NCBI GenBank assembly: GCA_017429265.1
Contig: JAFRPG010000058.1
Coordinates: forward strand, 84,402-148,401
Direction of reading: 5' to 3'
DNA: 64,000 nucleotides
Source of the DNA: Clostridia bacterium
Lineage (GTDB): Bacteria > Bacillota > Clostridia > Christensenellales > Aristaeellaceae
Under the pieces are notes generated by a model that saw only the letters and a program-made list of their open reading frames with translations, did no database searches and was not told the origin of the DNA. Both the position numbers and the translations under genes were made by a program. Positions 42,637-52,404 of the stretch are shown one piece after another; positions within the stretch are counted from its first letter, which is position 1; every line of letters begins with the position of its first letter.

Positions 42637-42652
42637 CAAAGGAGTGTTCCCA

Positions 42653-43717
42653 ATGCGGCATCTGTTCTGCCCGGGCCGGGAATGGCAGGATACCGACGGA
42701 AAGCCCATTCAGGCTCACGGGGGCAGTATCCTGACCGTGGACGATACATATTATTGGTATGGCGAGAACAAGGAAAAGACCGACGGCAAGAACGGCGTCT
42801 GGCACTGGGGCGTGCGCTGCTACCGATCCTCCGATCTGTACAACTGGGAGGACTGCGGCCTGATCATTCCCCCGGACGAGGCCGACGCGACCTCGCCCCT
42901 GTACCCGGCCAGCATGATGGACCGGCCTCACATCCTGTACAACCCGCGGACGAAAAAGTACGTGTGCTGGCTGAAGATCATGGAGAAAAACGGTGACCAG
43001 ACCGAAACGGTGCTGACCGCCGACACGATCCTGGGGCCTTATACGATCGTCCGCAAAGGGCTGCGCCCGCTGGGCATGAACGCCGGGGATTTCGACCTGG
43101 CCGCAGCGCCGGACGGCAAGGGATACTATTTCTTTGAACGCGTGCATTCCGAGACGATCGTCGCCGATCTGACGGAGGACTACACCGGCGTGACCGGCTA
43201 TTATTCCACGCATTTCCCTCACAGCCAGCCGCCTTTCGTCCGGGAGGCGACCGCTCACTTTGTGCGGAAAGGCAAGCATTATCTGGTCACCTCCGGCACC
43301 ACGGGCTATCTGCCCAATCCCTCGGAGATCGCGGCAGCCGACACCTGGCACGGACCCTATACCGTGCTGGGGGATCCGCACCCCGGGGATGCGAGCCGCA
43401 CGTCTTTCCACTCCCAGATCTCCTCGGTGTTCAGGGTGCCGGGCAAGCGGGACCTGTACATCGCCCTGGCGGACCGCTGGGCACCGGAGTATATGCATCT
43501 GAAATATGCGGATTACGGTGAGTGGTTCCGGCTGCGGTTTCAGGATGAACGGACGCCGGATGAAGAGACCCGCATGGCGGAACTGCAGGAGCTGCTGCCG
43601 CCGGACAGCGGCCTGGACACATCGAAGGCGCGCTATGTGTGGCTCCCTTTCCGGTTTGAGGGCGAGATGGGGATCCTGGACTGGCGGGACGAGTGGTCTC
43701 TGGACGAATTCGAGTGA
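42653..43717 (+). CDS. GH43 glycosidase, exo-beta-1,3-galactanase-like
   Basis: The 354-residue cytosolic enzyme begins with TDGKPIQAHGGSILTVDDTYYWYGEN. Unlike typical GH43 members it lacks the N-terminal base Asp, as in the GH43_24-like galactan-1,3-beta-galactosidases. Other motifs fit that group: MDRPHILYNP (Asp where Glu is usual), AGDFDLAAAPDGKGY, REATAHFVRKGKHYLVTS (Glu acid), and SFHSQISSVF with the Gln that serves as base. It probably trims galactosyl side chains. AAAGGAG gives the ATG at 42653. Confidence 0.75.
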   Translation: MRHLFCPGREWQDTDGKPIQAHGGSILTVDDTYYWYGENKEKTDGKNGVWHWGVRCYRSSDLYNWEDCGLIIPPDEADATSPLYPASMMDRPHILYNPRTKKYVCWLKIMEKNGDQTETVLTADTILGPYTIVRKGLRPLGMNAGDFDLAAAPDGKGYYFFERVHSETIVADLTEDYTGVTGYYSTHFPHSQPPFVREATAHFVRKGKHYLVTSGTTGYLPNPSEIAAADTWHGPYTVLGDPHPGDASRTSFHSQISSVFRVPGKRDLYIALADRWAPEYMHLKYADYGEWFRLRFQDERTPDEETRMAELQELLPPDSGLDTSKARYVWLPFRFEGEMGILDWRDEWSLDEFE

Positions 43718-43731
43718 GGGGTGCGGTCATC

Positions 43732-45273
43732 ATGAAACAATACGAAATGTTTGAGCAGGTCTTTTCCGGGCAGGTGCTGACAGGCAGCTGGGCGCAGATC
43801 GATCTGACCGCCGAGTTCACCTGCGGGGATACGGTGAAGACTGTCCGGGGTTTCTATGACGGGGACGGGAGGTATGTTGTCCGTTTCCTGCCCGAGATTC
43901 CGGGTGAGTGGCGCTGGAAGGTACGTGGGGCCGTGACCGCCGAGGGTACGGAAGTCTGTAAACCGGCGGATGGATCCCGCGGGTTGGTGAAGGCCGTTCA
44001 GACGCACTTCGAGTATGAGGACGGCACGCTCTTCTTCCCCTTTGGCACGACCGTTTATGCGCTGGCCCATCAGGAGGACGCACTGGTCGAACAGACACTC
44101 GAGAGTCTGCAAAGCGCACCCTTTAACAAGGTTCGCATGTGCGTGTTTCCCAAGCATTATGATTACAACCACAACGAGCCGCCCTGTTACGCCTTTGAGA
44201 AGAAGGAGGATGGCGGCTGGGACGTGAACCGGCCATGCATCGCCTTCTGGCACCGGTTTGAAAAAATCCTGAAACGGATTGCGGACATTGGAATCCAGAT
44301 CGACCTGATCCTGTTCCACCCCTATGACCGATGGGGCTTTTCCGAACTTGCCCAACGGGACAATCTGATCTATCTGGATACCGTGCTGCGCCGTTTGGCC
44401 GCATGGCCCAATATCTGGTGGAGCCTGGCCAATGAGTATGACCTGAACATGGAAAAATCCCTGAACGATTGGCAGGAGATCGAGGAATACGTCGCCGGGA
44501 ACGATCCCTTCCATCACCTGTTGTCCAATCACAACTGCATGTGCTTCTGGGATCATACCCGCAAGAATATCACCCACGCCAGTCTGCAGACCAAGGGCTT
44601 ATCCGAAATCCCGCGCTGGATCCGGAAATACACGAAGCCCGTCATCATTGACGAGTGCTGCTACGAGGGCAATCTGCCGCACTTCTGGGGCAGCATCAGC
44701 GGGCAGGAGATGGTGCGCCGGTTCTGGCGCTGCTGTGCGTCCGGCGCGTATTGCACCCACGGAGAAACCTTCCTTTCGGAAGACGAAATCCTCTGGTGGG
44801 CACGCGGCGGAAAGCTGAAGGGAGAAAGCCCCAGACGCATCGCCTTCCTGCGCGGGATCATGGAGAGCCTTCCCGGCCCGCTGACGCCCAGAGGCAGCAT
44901 CTGGGATACGGTGCTGCAGGAAGGCGAGGCGCTGGAAAAAGCGCTCACCCGGATGCCGGAAGAGACAAGGGGCTTCTGGCGGATGTTCTCCGAGAGCATC
45001 CATCGGATGGATGCCTGTGACCGCACGGCCCATCTGGGCGGTGAGCACGCCTGGGAAAGCTGCTGCGGCGAGGAAGCGTACCTGACCTACTTCGATCTAC
45101 AGTGCTACGGCGAGCAGACGGTGAACCTGCCGAAGGACAAGGTCTACAGAGCCGAACTGATCGACGTGTGGAACATGACCCGCGAGGTCATCGCGGAGGT
45201 CATCAGCGGAGAAGCCAAACTGAAGCTGCCGGGGCGGGACAATCTGGCACTCCTGATCACCCGAATCCAATGA
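43732..45273 (+). CDS. DUF5060 / GH140-type glycoside hydrolase
   Basis: The 513-residue cytosolic enzyme has an N-terminal DUF5060 beta-sandwich (1-90; FTCGDTVKTVRGFYDGDGRY), then a TIM barrel with FFPFGTTVYAL, WSLANEYD (likely acid/base Glu235) and VIIDECCYEG (likely nucleophile Glu308), and a short C-terminal sandwich. The barrel resembles DUF4038/DUF5605 proteins, a clan that includes the GH140 apiosidase acting on RG-II. An apiosidase role would fit the sugar-metabolism operon downstream but is inference. It starts 14 bp after the GH43 stop. Confidence 0.7.
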   Translation: MKQYEMFEQVFSGQVLTGSWAQIDLTAEFTCGDTVKTVRGFYDGDGRYVVRFLPEIPGEWRWKVRGAVTAEGTEVCKPADGSRGLVKAVQTHFEYEDGTLFFPFGTTVYALAHQEDALVEQTLESLQSAPFNKVRMCVFPKHYDYNHNEPPCYAFEKKEDGGWDVNRPCIAFWHRFEKILKRIADIGIQIDLILFHPYDRWGFSELAQRDNLIYLDTVLRRLAAWPNIWWSLANEYDLNMEKSLNDWQEIEEYVAGNDPFHHLLSNHNCMCFWDHTRKNITHASLQTKGLSEIPRWIRKYTKPVIIDECCYEGNLPHFWGSISGQEMVRRFWRCCASGAYCTHGETFLSEDEILWWARGGKLKGESPRRIAFLRGIMESLPGPLTPRGSIWDTVLQEGEALEKALTRMPEETRGFWRMFSESIHRMDACDRTAHLGGEHAWESCCGEEAYLTYFDLQCYGEQTVNLPKDKVYRAELIDVWNMTREVIAEVISGEAKLKLPGRDNLALLITRIQ

Positions 45274-45288
45274 GCGGAGGAAATCACC

Positions 45289-47688
45289 ATGACGGATTAT
45301 ATGAACACGTCCCTGTCTCCCCGGGAGCGGGCGGAAGCGCTGCTGAAGGATCTGAGCCTTGACGAGAAGATGGCCCAGATCGCAGGCATCTTTGCCATCA
45401 GGGGCATGGAAGAGCGCATGTCGCTCTACCTGAAGAACGGCATCGGCCAGATCAGCACCCTGGAGTTCCGATCCTGCGACACCGTGGAAGAGATCGCCGA
45501 CTGGCAGCGCCGGCTGCAGACCATCGTGATGGAGAACAGCCCCCATCACATCCCCGCCGCCTTTCACATGGAGGGCCTCTGCGGCCCGCTGATGCAGGAC
45601 ACGACCACCTTTCCCTCGGGTGTGGCCAGAGGCTCCTCATTCGATCCGGAACTGGAAAGGAAGATCGGTGAGATCGTTTCTCGCCAGGAGGCGGCTTTCG
45701 GCATCACCCAGGTCCTGGCGCCGGTGCTGGACATCTCCCGGGATTCCCGCATGGGTCGCCAGTGCGAGCCTTACGGGGAGGACCCCACCCTGGCCGCTGC
45801 CATGGGCACAGCCTATACCCGCGGCATCCAGGAGACGGTTACCGACGGCCGCAGGCCGGACGCGGCCGCCAAGCATTTCTTCGGCTTCCACAATTCCGCC
45901 GGCGCGATCCACGGCGCTCATGTGGATGCGGGAGACCGCCTGCTGCTGGAAATCTACGGCAAGCCGTTCCAGGCCGCCATCACCGAGGCCGGCCTGAAGG
46001 GTGTCATGCCCTGCTACGGTTCCCTGAACGGTCTGCCCATCCACGCGTCCCGGCACTACCTGAACGGCATCCTTCGCGGGGAGATGGGATTTGAGGGCGT
46101 CACGGTGTCCGATTATGGCGGAGCCAGCAACGCCTTCCAGTACCAGGGCATCGGGGAGACCATGGGCGACGCGGGCCTCCGGTGCCTGACCGCTGGGCTG
46201 GATGTGGAGCTGCCCATGCCGGTGGCCTATGCCGATGAACTGAAGCGGAAGTTCGCATCCGGTGAAGCCGATGAGGCCATACTGGACAAAGCGGTCCTGC
46301 GCGTGCTGGAAGCGAAGTTCCGTATGGGCCTCTTCGAACACCCCTTCGCACTGGAAGGGGAAGCGCTGGACCGGACCGTCCATCAGCCGGAGGATGAACA
46401 GATCGCGGCGCAGAGCGCTCGGGAAGCGCTTGTCCTCCTGAAAAACGACGGCGCCCTGCCGCTCTCCGGGAAGGAAAAGACCATTGCCGTTATCGGTCCC
46501 GCCGCGGCCAACGCGCGGTATTACTTCGGGGGCTATACCCATCTGTCCATGGTGGAGGCCAAGCACGCGGCGAAAAACTCCATGGCCGGCGTCAACGGCA
46601 ACAGCGGGGAAAAGCAGGCAGTCACCGTTCCCGGCACAAATGTGGAAGACGATGAAAACGATGAGTTCAACGGTGTGCTTGCCAAACTGAAACCCAACTG
46701 CCGGAACCTGGCGGAGGTGCTGCGCGAAGAGCTGCCGGACTGCCGGATCCTGTATGCTCAGGGCTATCACAAAGCCGGAGCGGATGAGAGCCTGTTCCCG
46801 GAAGCCTTGGAGATCGCCCGGCAAGCCGATGTAATCCTCCTGACGCTAGGCGGAAAGAACGGCTCCGGCTCCATCGCCACCATGGGCGAGGGCGTGGACG
46901 GCACGGACATCAATCTGCCCGCCTGCCAGGATGCCTTTATCCGGGAGGCGAGGAAGCTGGGCAAGCCCCTGATCGGCATTCACTTTGACGGGCGGCCCAT
47001 CTCCAGCGACACGGCGGATGAATGCCTGAACGCCATCCTCGAGTGCTGGAATCCGGCGGCCTACGCTGCCGAGGCTGTAACGGACGCTCTGTTGGGCCGG
47101 TTGAACCCCTCCGGTAAGATGCCGCTGTCTACAGCCCGCTGCGCCGGACAGATCCCCGTTTACTACAATCATCCCAACGGCTCCATGTGGACCCAGGGCC
47201 CCAGCATCGGCTTTACCGATTATGTGGACTGCCCTCATAAGCCCCGCTACGGCTTCGGCCACGGACTGAGCTATACCGCGTTCGAATACAGCGATTTGGC
47301 AATAGAGAAAAAGGAAACCAGGCCTTTTGAAGCCGTGAGCATCGCCCTGAAAATCAGGAATGCCGGAGACCGTGCCGGAACCGAAATCGTGCAGTTGTAT
47401 GTGAAGGATGTCCATGCGTCCATGACACGCCCGCAGAAGGAGCTCCAGGGCTTTGTCCGGGTGGAACTGCGGCCGGGAGAGCAAAAGACGGTCCATTTCA
47501 CCCTTCAGCCCAGCCAGACAGCCTTCCTGGATGAGGACATGCGCTGGAAGATCGAAAAGGGCGAGTTCGAGGTGCAGATCGGTTCTTCCTCGGAGGATAT
47601 CCGCCTGACGGATTCCTTCACGGTGACCGAAAGCGCTTATCTGTCCGGTCGGACCCGTGCCTTCTGTGCGTTGGGCAGGACTGAATAA
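45289..47688 (+). CDS. GH3 beta-glycosidase (xylosidase/glucosidase group)
   Basis: The 799-residue cytosolic enzyme shows the GH3 barrel with FHMEGLCGP, RQCEPYGEDP, KHFFGFHNS and nucleophile Asp275 in VTVSDYGGAS, then the second domain (VIGPAAANARYYFGGYTH) and the Fn3-like domain after YGFGHGLSYTAFEYS. The HMEGL and YGED patterns resemble the xylosidase branch rather than the glucosidase branch. It should remove beta-linked terminal sugars from imported oligosaccharides. GGAGG lies before the ATG, 15 bp after the preceding stop. Confidence 0.9.
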   Translation: MTDYMNTSLSPRERAEALLKDLSLDEKMAQIAGIFAIRGMEERMSLYLKNGIGQISTLEFRSCDTVEEIADWQRRLQTIVMENSPHHIPAAFHMEGLCGPLMQDTTTFPSGVARGSSFDPELERKIGEIVSRQEAAFGITQVLAPVLDISRDSRMGRQCEPYGEDPTLAAAMGTAYTRGIQETVTDGRRPDAAAKHFFGFHNSAGAIHGAHVDAGDRLLLEIYGKPFQAAITEAGLKGVMPCYGSLNGLPIHASRHYLNGILRGEMGFEGVTVSDYGGASNAFQYQGIGETMGDAGLRCLTAGLDVELPMPVAYADELKRKFASGEADEAILDKAVLRVLEAKFRMGLFEHPFALEGEALDRTVHQPEDEQIAAQSAREALVLLKNDGALPLSGKEKTIAVIGPAAANARYYFGGYTHLSMVEAKHAAKNSMAGVNGNSGEKQAVTVPGTNVEDDENDEFNGVLAKLKPNCRNLAEVLREELPDCRILYAQGYHKAGADESLFPEALEIARQADVILLTLGGKNGSGSIATMGEGVDGTDINLPACQDAFIREARKLGKPLIGIHFDGRPISSDTADECLNAILECWNPAAYAAEAVTDALLGRLNPSGKMPLSTARCAGQIPVYYNHPNGSMWTQGPSIGFTDYVDCPHKPRYGFGHGLSYTAFEYSDLAIEKKETRPFEAVSIALKIRNAGDRAGTEIVQLYVKDVHASMTRPQKELQGFVRVELRPGEQKTVHFTLQPSQTAFLDEDMRWKIEKGEFEVQIGSSSEDIRLTDSFTVTESAYLSGRTRAFCALGRTE

Positions 47689-47700
47689 GGAGGCCGATTT

Positions 47701-49866
47701 ATGCGAATCAAAACCAGCCCGTGGATCACCGTATCCCAGGAACCCGGCGACGTTTGTCCCGTTTTTCGGAAGCAATTTGCGACGGACAGGAAGATCGCGA
47801 AAGCCGAGCTCGAAATCACGGCTTTGGGCGTATACGAAGCCTGCCTCAACGGCCAGCGCGTGAGCGATTTTGTGCTGGCGCCCGGCTGGACGAGCTACGA
47901 CCACCGCCTGCAGGTTCAGACTTACGATGTGACGTTGCTGCTGCAGGCGGAGAACGAGCTGCGCGTTACCGTGGGCCGCGGCTGGTTCCGCTCGCCGATG
48001 CCCGGCTGGATGGACTCCGCGGACAAGCAGCGGCGGTATGCGCAGCCGTGCGGGCTGATTGCTTCCCTGAAGATCGGTTATGCCGACGGGACGGAAGAAA
48101 CGGTTCAGACGGATGTCAGCTGGCAGTGGGCCGAAAGTCCGGTACACTTCAGCGAGATCTATGACGGGGAACGGGCGGATGCCCGCGTTGTGCCGGGAAA
48201 CTGGCAGCCGGTGAAGCCGCTTGACTGGTCCAAAGAGATCCTGATACCCCAGGAGGGCGAGGCTATCCGGGAGACCGAGCGGGTCGCGGTAAAGCAGATC
48301 CTGCATACCCCCGCCGGGGAAACGGTGATCGATTTCGGGCAGGAAGTCACGGGCTATGTGGAATTCACGATCAACGCGAAAGCCGGTGATACGGTTTCCT
48401 TCACCCACGCGGAAGTGCTGGACAAAGACGGGAACTTCTACAACGAGAATTATCGCAGCGCCAAAGCCCTGGTGGAGTACACCTGCAAGGAAGGGAAACA
48501 GACCTGGCATCCGCAGCTGACCTTCTTCGGGTTCCGGTACATCAAACTCCTGTCTTGGCCCGGTGAACCCAGGGCCGAGGATTTCACCGCCATTGTCGTG
48601 CATTCCGACATGAAGCGCACCGGCTGGCTGAAATCGGCGAACGCGGAGCTGAACCGGCTGTTTTCCAACATCGTTTGGGGCCAGCGGGGCAACTTCCTGG
48701 ACGTGCCCACCGACTGCCCGCAGCGGGACGAGCGCCTGGGCTGGACGGGCGACGCCGAGGTGTTCATCAAAACCGCGAGCTACCTCTTTGACACCGAGCG
48801 CTTCTTCAAAAAGTGGCTGCATGACATGGCGGCGGATCAGAGGAAGAGCGGAGAGATCGGGCAAGTGATCCCGGATGTGATGCCTGAGGGAGACAGCAGC
48901 GCCGCATGGGGCGACGCGGCCACGATCTGCCCCTGGCAGGTGTACCAGACCTACGGCGACGCATCCGTCCTGGAAGACCAGTTTGACTGCATGCGGAAAT
49001 GGGTGGATTACATCACCGGCGTGACGACCACGCCCAACCTGTGGACCGATCACTTCCACTTCGGCGACTGGCTGGGCCTGGACGCGCCCAGTGGCAGCTA
49101 CAAGGGCAGCAGCCGTGAGGGCTTCATCGCCAGTGCGTTCTACGCCCATTCCACCGAGCTGGTGGTGAAAGCGGGCAAACGGCTGGGCAAAGACGTCTCT
49201 TCCTATGAAAAGCTGTACGGGGAGATCGTGGCGGCCTTCCGCAAAGCCTTCCCGGAGTATCAGACACAGACCGAGCATGTGCTGGCCGTGCACTTCGGGC
49301 TGGCGGAGGATCCGCAGAAGACCGCGGACGCCCTGGCGGAAATGGTCAGGCACGACGGGGTGCAGCTGCGCACCGGTTTCGTGGGCACGCCCTTCATCCT
49401 GCATGCGCTGAGCAATTACGGTCACGCCGACCTGGCGTGGTCGCTGGTGCTGCGCCGGGAGTACCCCGGCTGGCTGTACCCGGTCACCAAAGGCGCCACC
49501 ACGATCTGGGAGCACTGGGACGGCATTCATAAAGATGGCACCTTCTGGTCGAAGGACATGAACTCCTTCAACCATTACGCCTATGGCGCGGTGGCGGACT
49601 GGATTTTTGAACAGGCGGCGGGCATCCGGCATGATGAGGCCCATCCTGGTTTCTCCGAACTGATCTACGCGCCGCATCCGGACGAGCGGCTGGGCTGGCT
49701 GCAGGCCAGGCTGGACACACGGCACGGCACGGTCAGCGCGCTGTGGACCTGTGAGAAGGACGGCGTCCGTTACGAGCTGGAAACCCCGGTCCGGACGAAG
49801 GTTTGCCTGAACGGTGAAGCAAGATGGGTGAATCCGGGAAAGTATACCTTCTGGACAGCGGAATAA
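47701..49866 (+). CDS. GH78 alpha-L-rhamnosidase
   Basis: The 721-residue cytosolic enzyme has the N-terminal sandwich (GVYEACLNGQRVSDFVLAPGWTSYD), a Bac_rhamnosid-type domain and an (alpha/alpha)6 barrel with DCPQRDERLGWTGDAEVF (acid Glu344) and TTIWEHWDG (Glu604), followed by NSFNHYAYGAV. All catalytic motifs are intact. It releases alpha-L-rhamnose, which the rhamnulokinase gene at the end of the locus would help use. It starts 12 bp after the GH3 stop with AAGGAGG. Confidence 0.92.
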   Translation: MRIKTSPWITVSQEPGDVCPVFRKQFATDRKIAKAELEITALGVYEACLNGQRVSDFVLAPGWTSYDHRLQVQTYDVTLLLQAENELRVTVGRGWFRSPMPGWMDSADKQRRYAQPCGLIASLKIGYADGTEETVQTDVSWQWAESPVHFSEIYDGERADARVVPGNWQPVKPLDWSKEILIPQEGEAIRETERVAVKQILHTPAGETVIDFGQEVTGYVEFTINAKAGDTVSFTHAEVLDKDGNFYNENYRSAKALVEYTCKEGKQTWHPQLTFFGFRYIKLLSWPGEPRAEDFTAIVVHSDMKRTGWLKSANAELNRLFSNIVWGQRGNFLDVPTDCPQRDERLGWTGDAEVFIKTASYLFDTERFFKKWLHDMAADQRKSGEIGQVIPDVMPEGDSSAAWGDAATICPWQVYQTYGDASVLEDQFDCMRKWVDYITGVTTTPNLWTDHFHFGDWLGLDAPSGSYKGSSREGFIASAFYAHSTELVVKAGKRLGKDVSSYEKLYGEIVAAFRKAFPEYQTQTEHVLAVHFGLAEDPQKTADALAEMVRHDGVQLRTGFVGTPFILHALSNYGHADLAWSLVLRREYPGWLYPVTKGATTIWEHWDGIHKDGTFWSKDMNSFNHYAYGAVADWIFEQAAGIRHDEAHPGFSELIYAPHPDERLGWLQARLDTRHGTVSALWTCEKDGVRYELETPVRTKVCLNGEARWVNPGKYTFWTAE

Positions 49867-49880
49867 AGGAGGTCAAAGTC

Positions 49881-52388
49881 GTGCGCAGCATGAAAATCAA
49901 CCGGGACTGGGATTTCGGACCGGGTCAGCTGGAACTGGGGAACCGCCTTCGCGGGAAATATGGGGACCGGAAGGTCAATCTTCCGCATGATTACATGATC
50001 GAAAGCGATGTATACGCCGATGCGCCTTCCGGCGCAGCCAGCGGCTATTACAACGCGGGTGTCGCTCATTACGCGAAGGAGATCGATATCCCTGCGGACT
50101 GGGAAAAGGACCGGGTTTTTCTGCGCGTGGACGGTGTCATGATGAATGCCACCGTGGAGGTGAACGGTGACAAGGTTGCCATGAGGCATTACGGCTACGC
50201 GCCTTTTGAGGCAGATCTTACGCGGTTTATCTATCCCGGTCAGAAAAACCGTATCGTGGTCACCGTGAATCCCAGCATGCAGCCCAACTCCCGGTGGTAT
50301 TCCGGAGCAGGTCTGTTCCGGGGTGTGGAACTGGTGCATACCCCCAAGCTGCATGTGGCTTTCGGAGGGCTGTCCGGTTACACGAAAAAGATCGAATTTG
50401 ATGAGGCCGGGAAGCCTGAGACAGCCTTTTTGCAGGTTTCCGCGGAGATCCGGAACGAGTGTGCGGAGAACCGGATGGCGGAAGTCACCTTTGCCCTGGT
50501 CGACGACAAGACCGGCGAAACGGTCAGGAGCAGCAAAACGCTGACACAGATCGAGGCTTTGTCTATTGGAACGGCCTGTATGACGTTAACTGTGGACCGC
50601 CCTCTGCTTTGGGACGCGGAGCATCCCGATCTTTACCGCCTGCAGGCCACCGTCAAAGATGCGGGCACATTCAAAACGCATATCATCCCAAATGATCGCC
50701 CCACCGAGGACACCGAGAGCGTCCTGTTCGGCATCCGTACCATTGAGGCGGACGTGAAGCACGGGCTGAGGATCAACGGAAAAACGGTCAAGCTCCGGGG
50801 CGGATGCCTCCATCATGACAATGGGCCGATCGGCGCCGTGACGGTGTACGACGCGGAAGCCCGCAAGGTCAGGAAGCTGAAGGAAATCGGTTTCAACGCC
50901 ATCCGCACCACCCACAACCCGCCTTCTTCCGCCCTGATCGAGGCATGTGACCGACTGGGCATGTACGTCTTCGACGAGGCTTTTGACGCCTGGGGCATGG
51001 GCAAGCAGCCCGGCGACTACAACCAGTTTTTTGAAACAGATTGGGAGAAGGACATGACGGCCTTCGTGAAGCGCGACCGCTGCCATCCCTGCGTCATCCT
51101 CTGGTCCACCGGCAACGAGATCACCGAGCGCGGAGGTCTGGGCGACGGCTATGTGCTGGCGGTGAAACTGGCCGACGCCGTCCGCAGACTTGATCCCAGC
51201 CGTCCCATCAGCAACGCAATCTGCTCCTTCTGGAACGGGCTGGACGATATCGTGATGGCTGATCAGATGAAAAAGCGGACGGAGGGCCTTTCCGGCGGGC
51301 TGCAGAACGCCGACATCGGCGGCAAGAAAGATCTGCTGTGGGAACAGTACACCGAGGCTTTCGCCAATGGTCTGGATGTGGTGGGCTACAATTATCTGGA
51401 GAACAAATACGACGCGGACCATGAAATGTTCCCCGAGCGCGTAATTCTGGGAAGCGAAAACTATCCCAAGGAAGTTGGCGTGCACTGGCCTATGATCGAG
51501 AAGACACCCTGGGTGATCGGTGAGTTCACCTGGACAGCCTGGGATTACATCGGCGAGGCCGGGTTAGGTAAAGCCACCTTCTATGAACCCGGGGACCCGA
51601 TGATCGGCAATCCCTGGGGCGCTGGCTCACCCTTCCCCTGGCGCACGGCCAACGACGCGGATTACGATGTCACCGGACAGATCCGTCCGCAGGGCGTTTA
51701 CCGCCGCATCGTGTGGGGCAGCCGGGAGACCGGTCTCTTCAGTTATGACCCCGCCGTCATTGGCAAAGTGGAGACCCTGTCCAACTGGGGCTTCCCCGGC
51801 GTGTGGCCTCGCTGGAACTGGCAAGGCCGGGAGGGCAAGCCCGTGGACATCGCCGTGTTCAGCAGCGCCGAGGAAGTGGAGCTGATCGTGAACGGCGTCA
51901 GCCGGGGCCGTCAAAAAGCGGGTGAGGCACCGGTCCACGACATGCCCCTGACCTTCCTGTTCCGCACGGAATACCAGCCGGGAACGCTGGAAGCGGTGAG
52001 CTATACCGGCGGCGAAGAAGTCTCCCGGGCATCACTGACATCCACTGGCAAACCTGTTTCGATCCGTTTGACCGCTGAGACGGAAACCATGAAGGCTGAT
52101 GGCGAGTCCCTGTGTTACGCGAATGCGGAACTGCTGGATGAGGAAGGCCGGGTGGTGCCCGACGCTGATGTCCCGCTGTCCGCAGAAGCGGAAGGCGCGG
52201 CGCAGCTTCTGGGCTTCGGCAGCGGCAACCCCGTCACGGATGGAAACTACAGCAAAGGCCGGTTCACCACCTGGCAGGGCAAAGCCCTGGCCGTGCTGCG
52301 CGCGGGTTATGAAGCCGGAGATGCCAAACTGACAGTATTGGCTGAGGGACTCGGGAAAGCGGAGATCATTCTTCCCGTGCAAGTGTAA
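49881..52388 (+). CDS. GH2 beta-glycosidase (galactosidase/glucuronidase group)
   Basis: The 835-residue cytosolic enzyme has the N-terminal sugar-binding sandwich (VNLPHDYMIESD, YYNAGVAHYAKEI), an immunoglobulin-like domain, the TIM barrel with IRTTHNPPSSALIEACDRLGMYVFDE, acid/base Glu413 (STGNEIT) and nucleophile Glu548 (VIGEFTWTAWDYIGE), then C-terminal DUF4982-like and Ig domains. Substrates are beta-galactosides or beta-glucuronides. A GTG start at 49881 is spaced 8 nt from AAAGGAGGT; the later ATG at 49890 is less well placed. Confidence 0.88.
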   Translation: MRSMKINRDWDFGPGQLELGNRLRGKYGDRKVNLPHDYMIESDVYADAPSGAASGYYNAGVAHYAKEIDIPADWEKDRVFLRVDGVMMNATVEVNGDKVAMRHYGYAPFEADLTRFIYPGQKNRIVVTVNPSMQPNSRWYSGAGLFRGVELVHTPKLHVAFGGLSGYTKKIEFDEAGKPETAFLQVSAEIRNECAENRMAEVTFALVDDKTGETVRSSKTLTQIEALSIGTACMTLTVDRPLLWDAEHPDLYRLQATVKDAGTFKTHIIPNDRPTEDTESVLFGIRTIEADVKHGLRINGKTVKLRGGCLHHDNGPIGAVTVYDAEARKVRKLKEIGFNAIRTTHNPPSSALIEACDRLGMYVFDEAFDAWGMGKQPGDYNQFFETDWEKDMTAFVKRDRCHPCVILWSTGNEITERGGLGDGYVLAVKLADAVRRLDPSRPISNAICSFWNGLDDIVMADQMKKRTEGLSGGLQNADIGGKKDLLWEQYTEAFANGLDVVGYNYLENKYDADHEMFPERVILGSENYPKEVGVHWPMIEKTPWVIGEFTWTAWDYIGEAGLGKATFYEPGDPMIGNPWGAGSPFPWRTANDADYDVTGQIRPQGVYRRIVWGSRETGLFSYDPAVIGKVETLSNWGFPGVWPRWNWQGREGKPVDIAVFSSAEEVELIVNGVSRGRQKAGEAPVHDMPLTFLFRTEYQPGTLEAVSYTGGEEVSRASLTSTGKPVSIRLTAETETMKADGESLCYANAELLDEEGRVVPDADVPLSAEAEGAAQLLGFGSGNPVTDGNYSKGRFTTWQGKALAVLRAGYEAGDAKLTVLAEGLGKAEIILPVQV

Positions 52389-52404
52389 AAGGAGCGTGGC
52401 GGAT

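Noticed and set aside
46846..49725. Long minus-strand open frame (959 codons) opposite GH3 and GH78
   Set aside because: Runs antisense across two real genes and their junction, with no start signal or recognisable domain.
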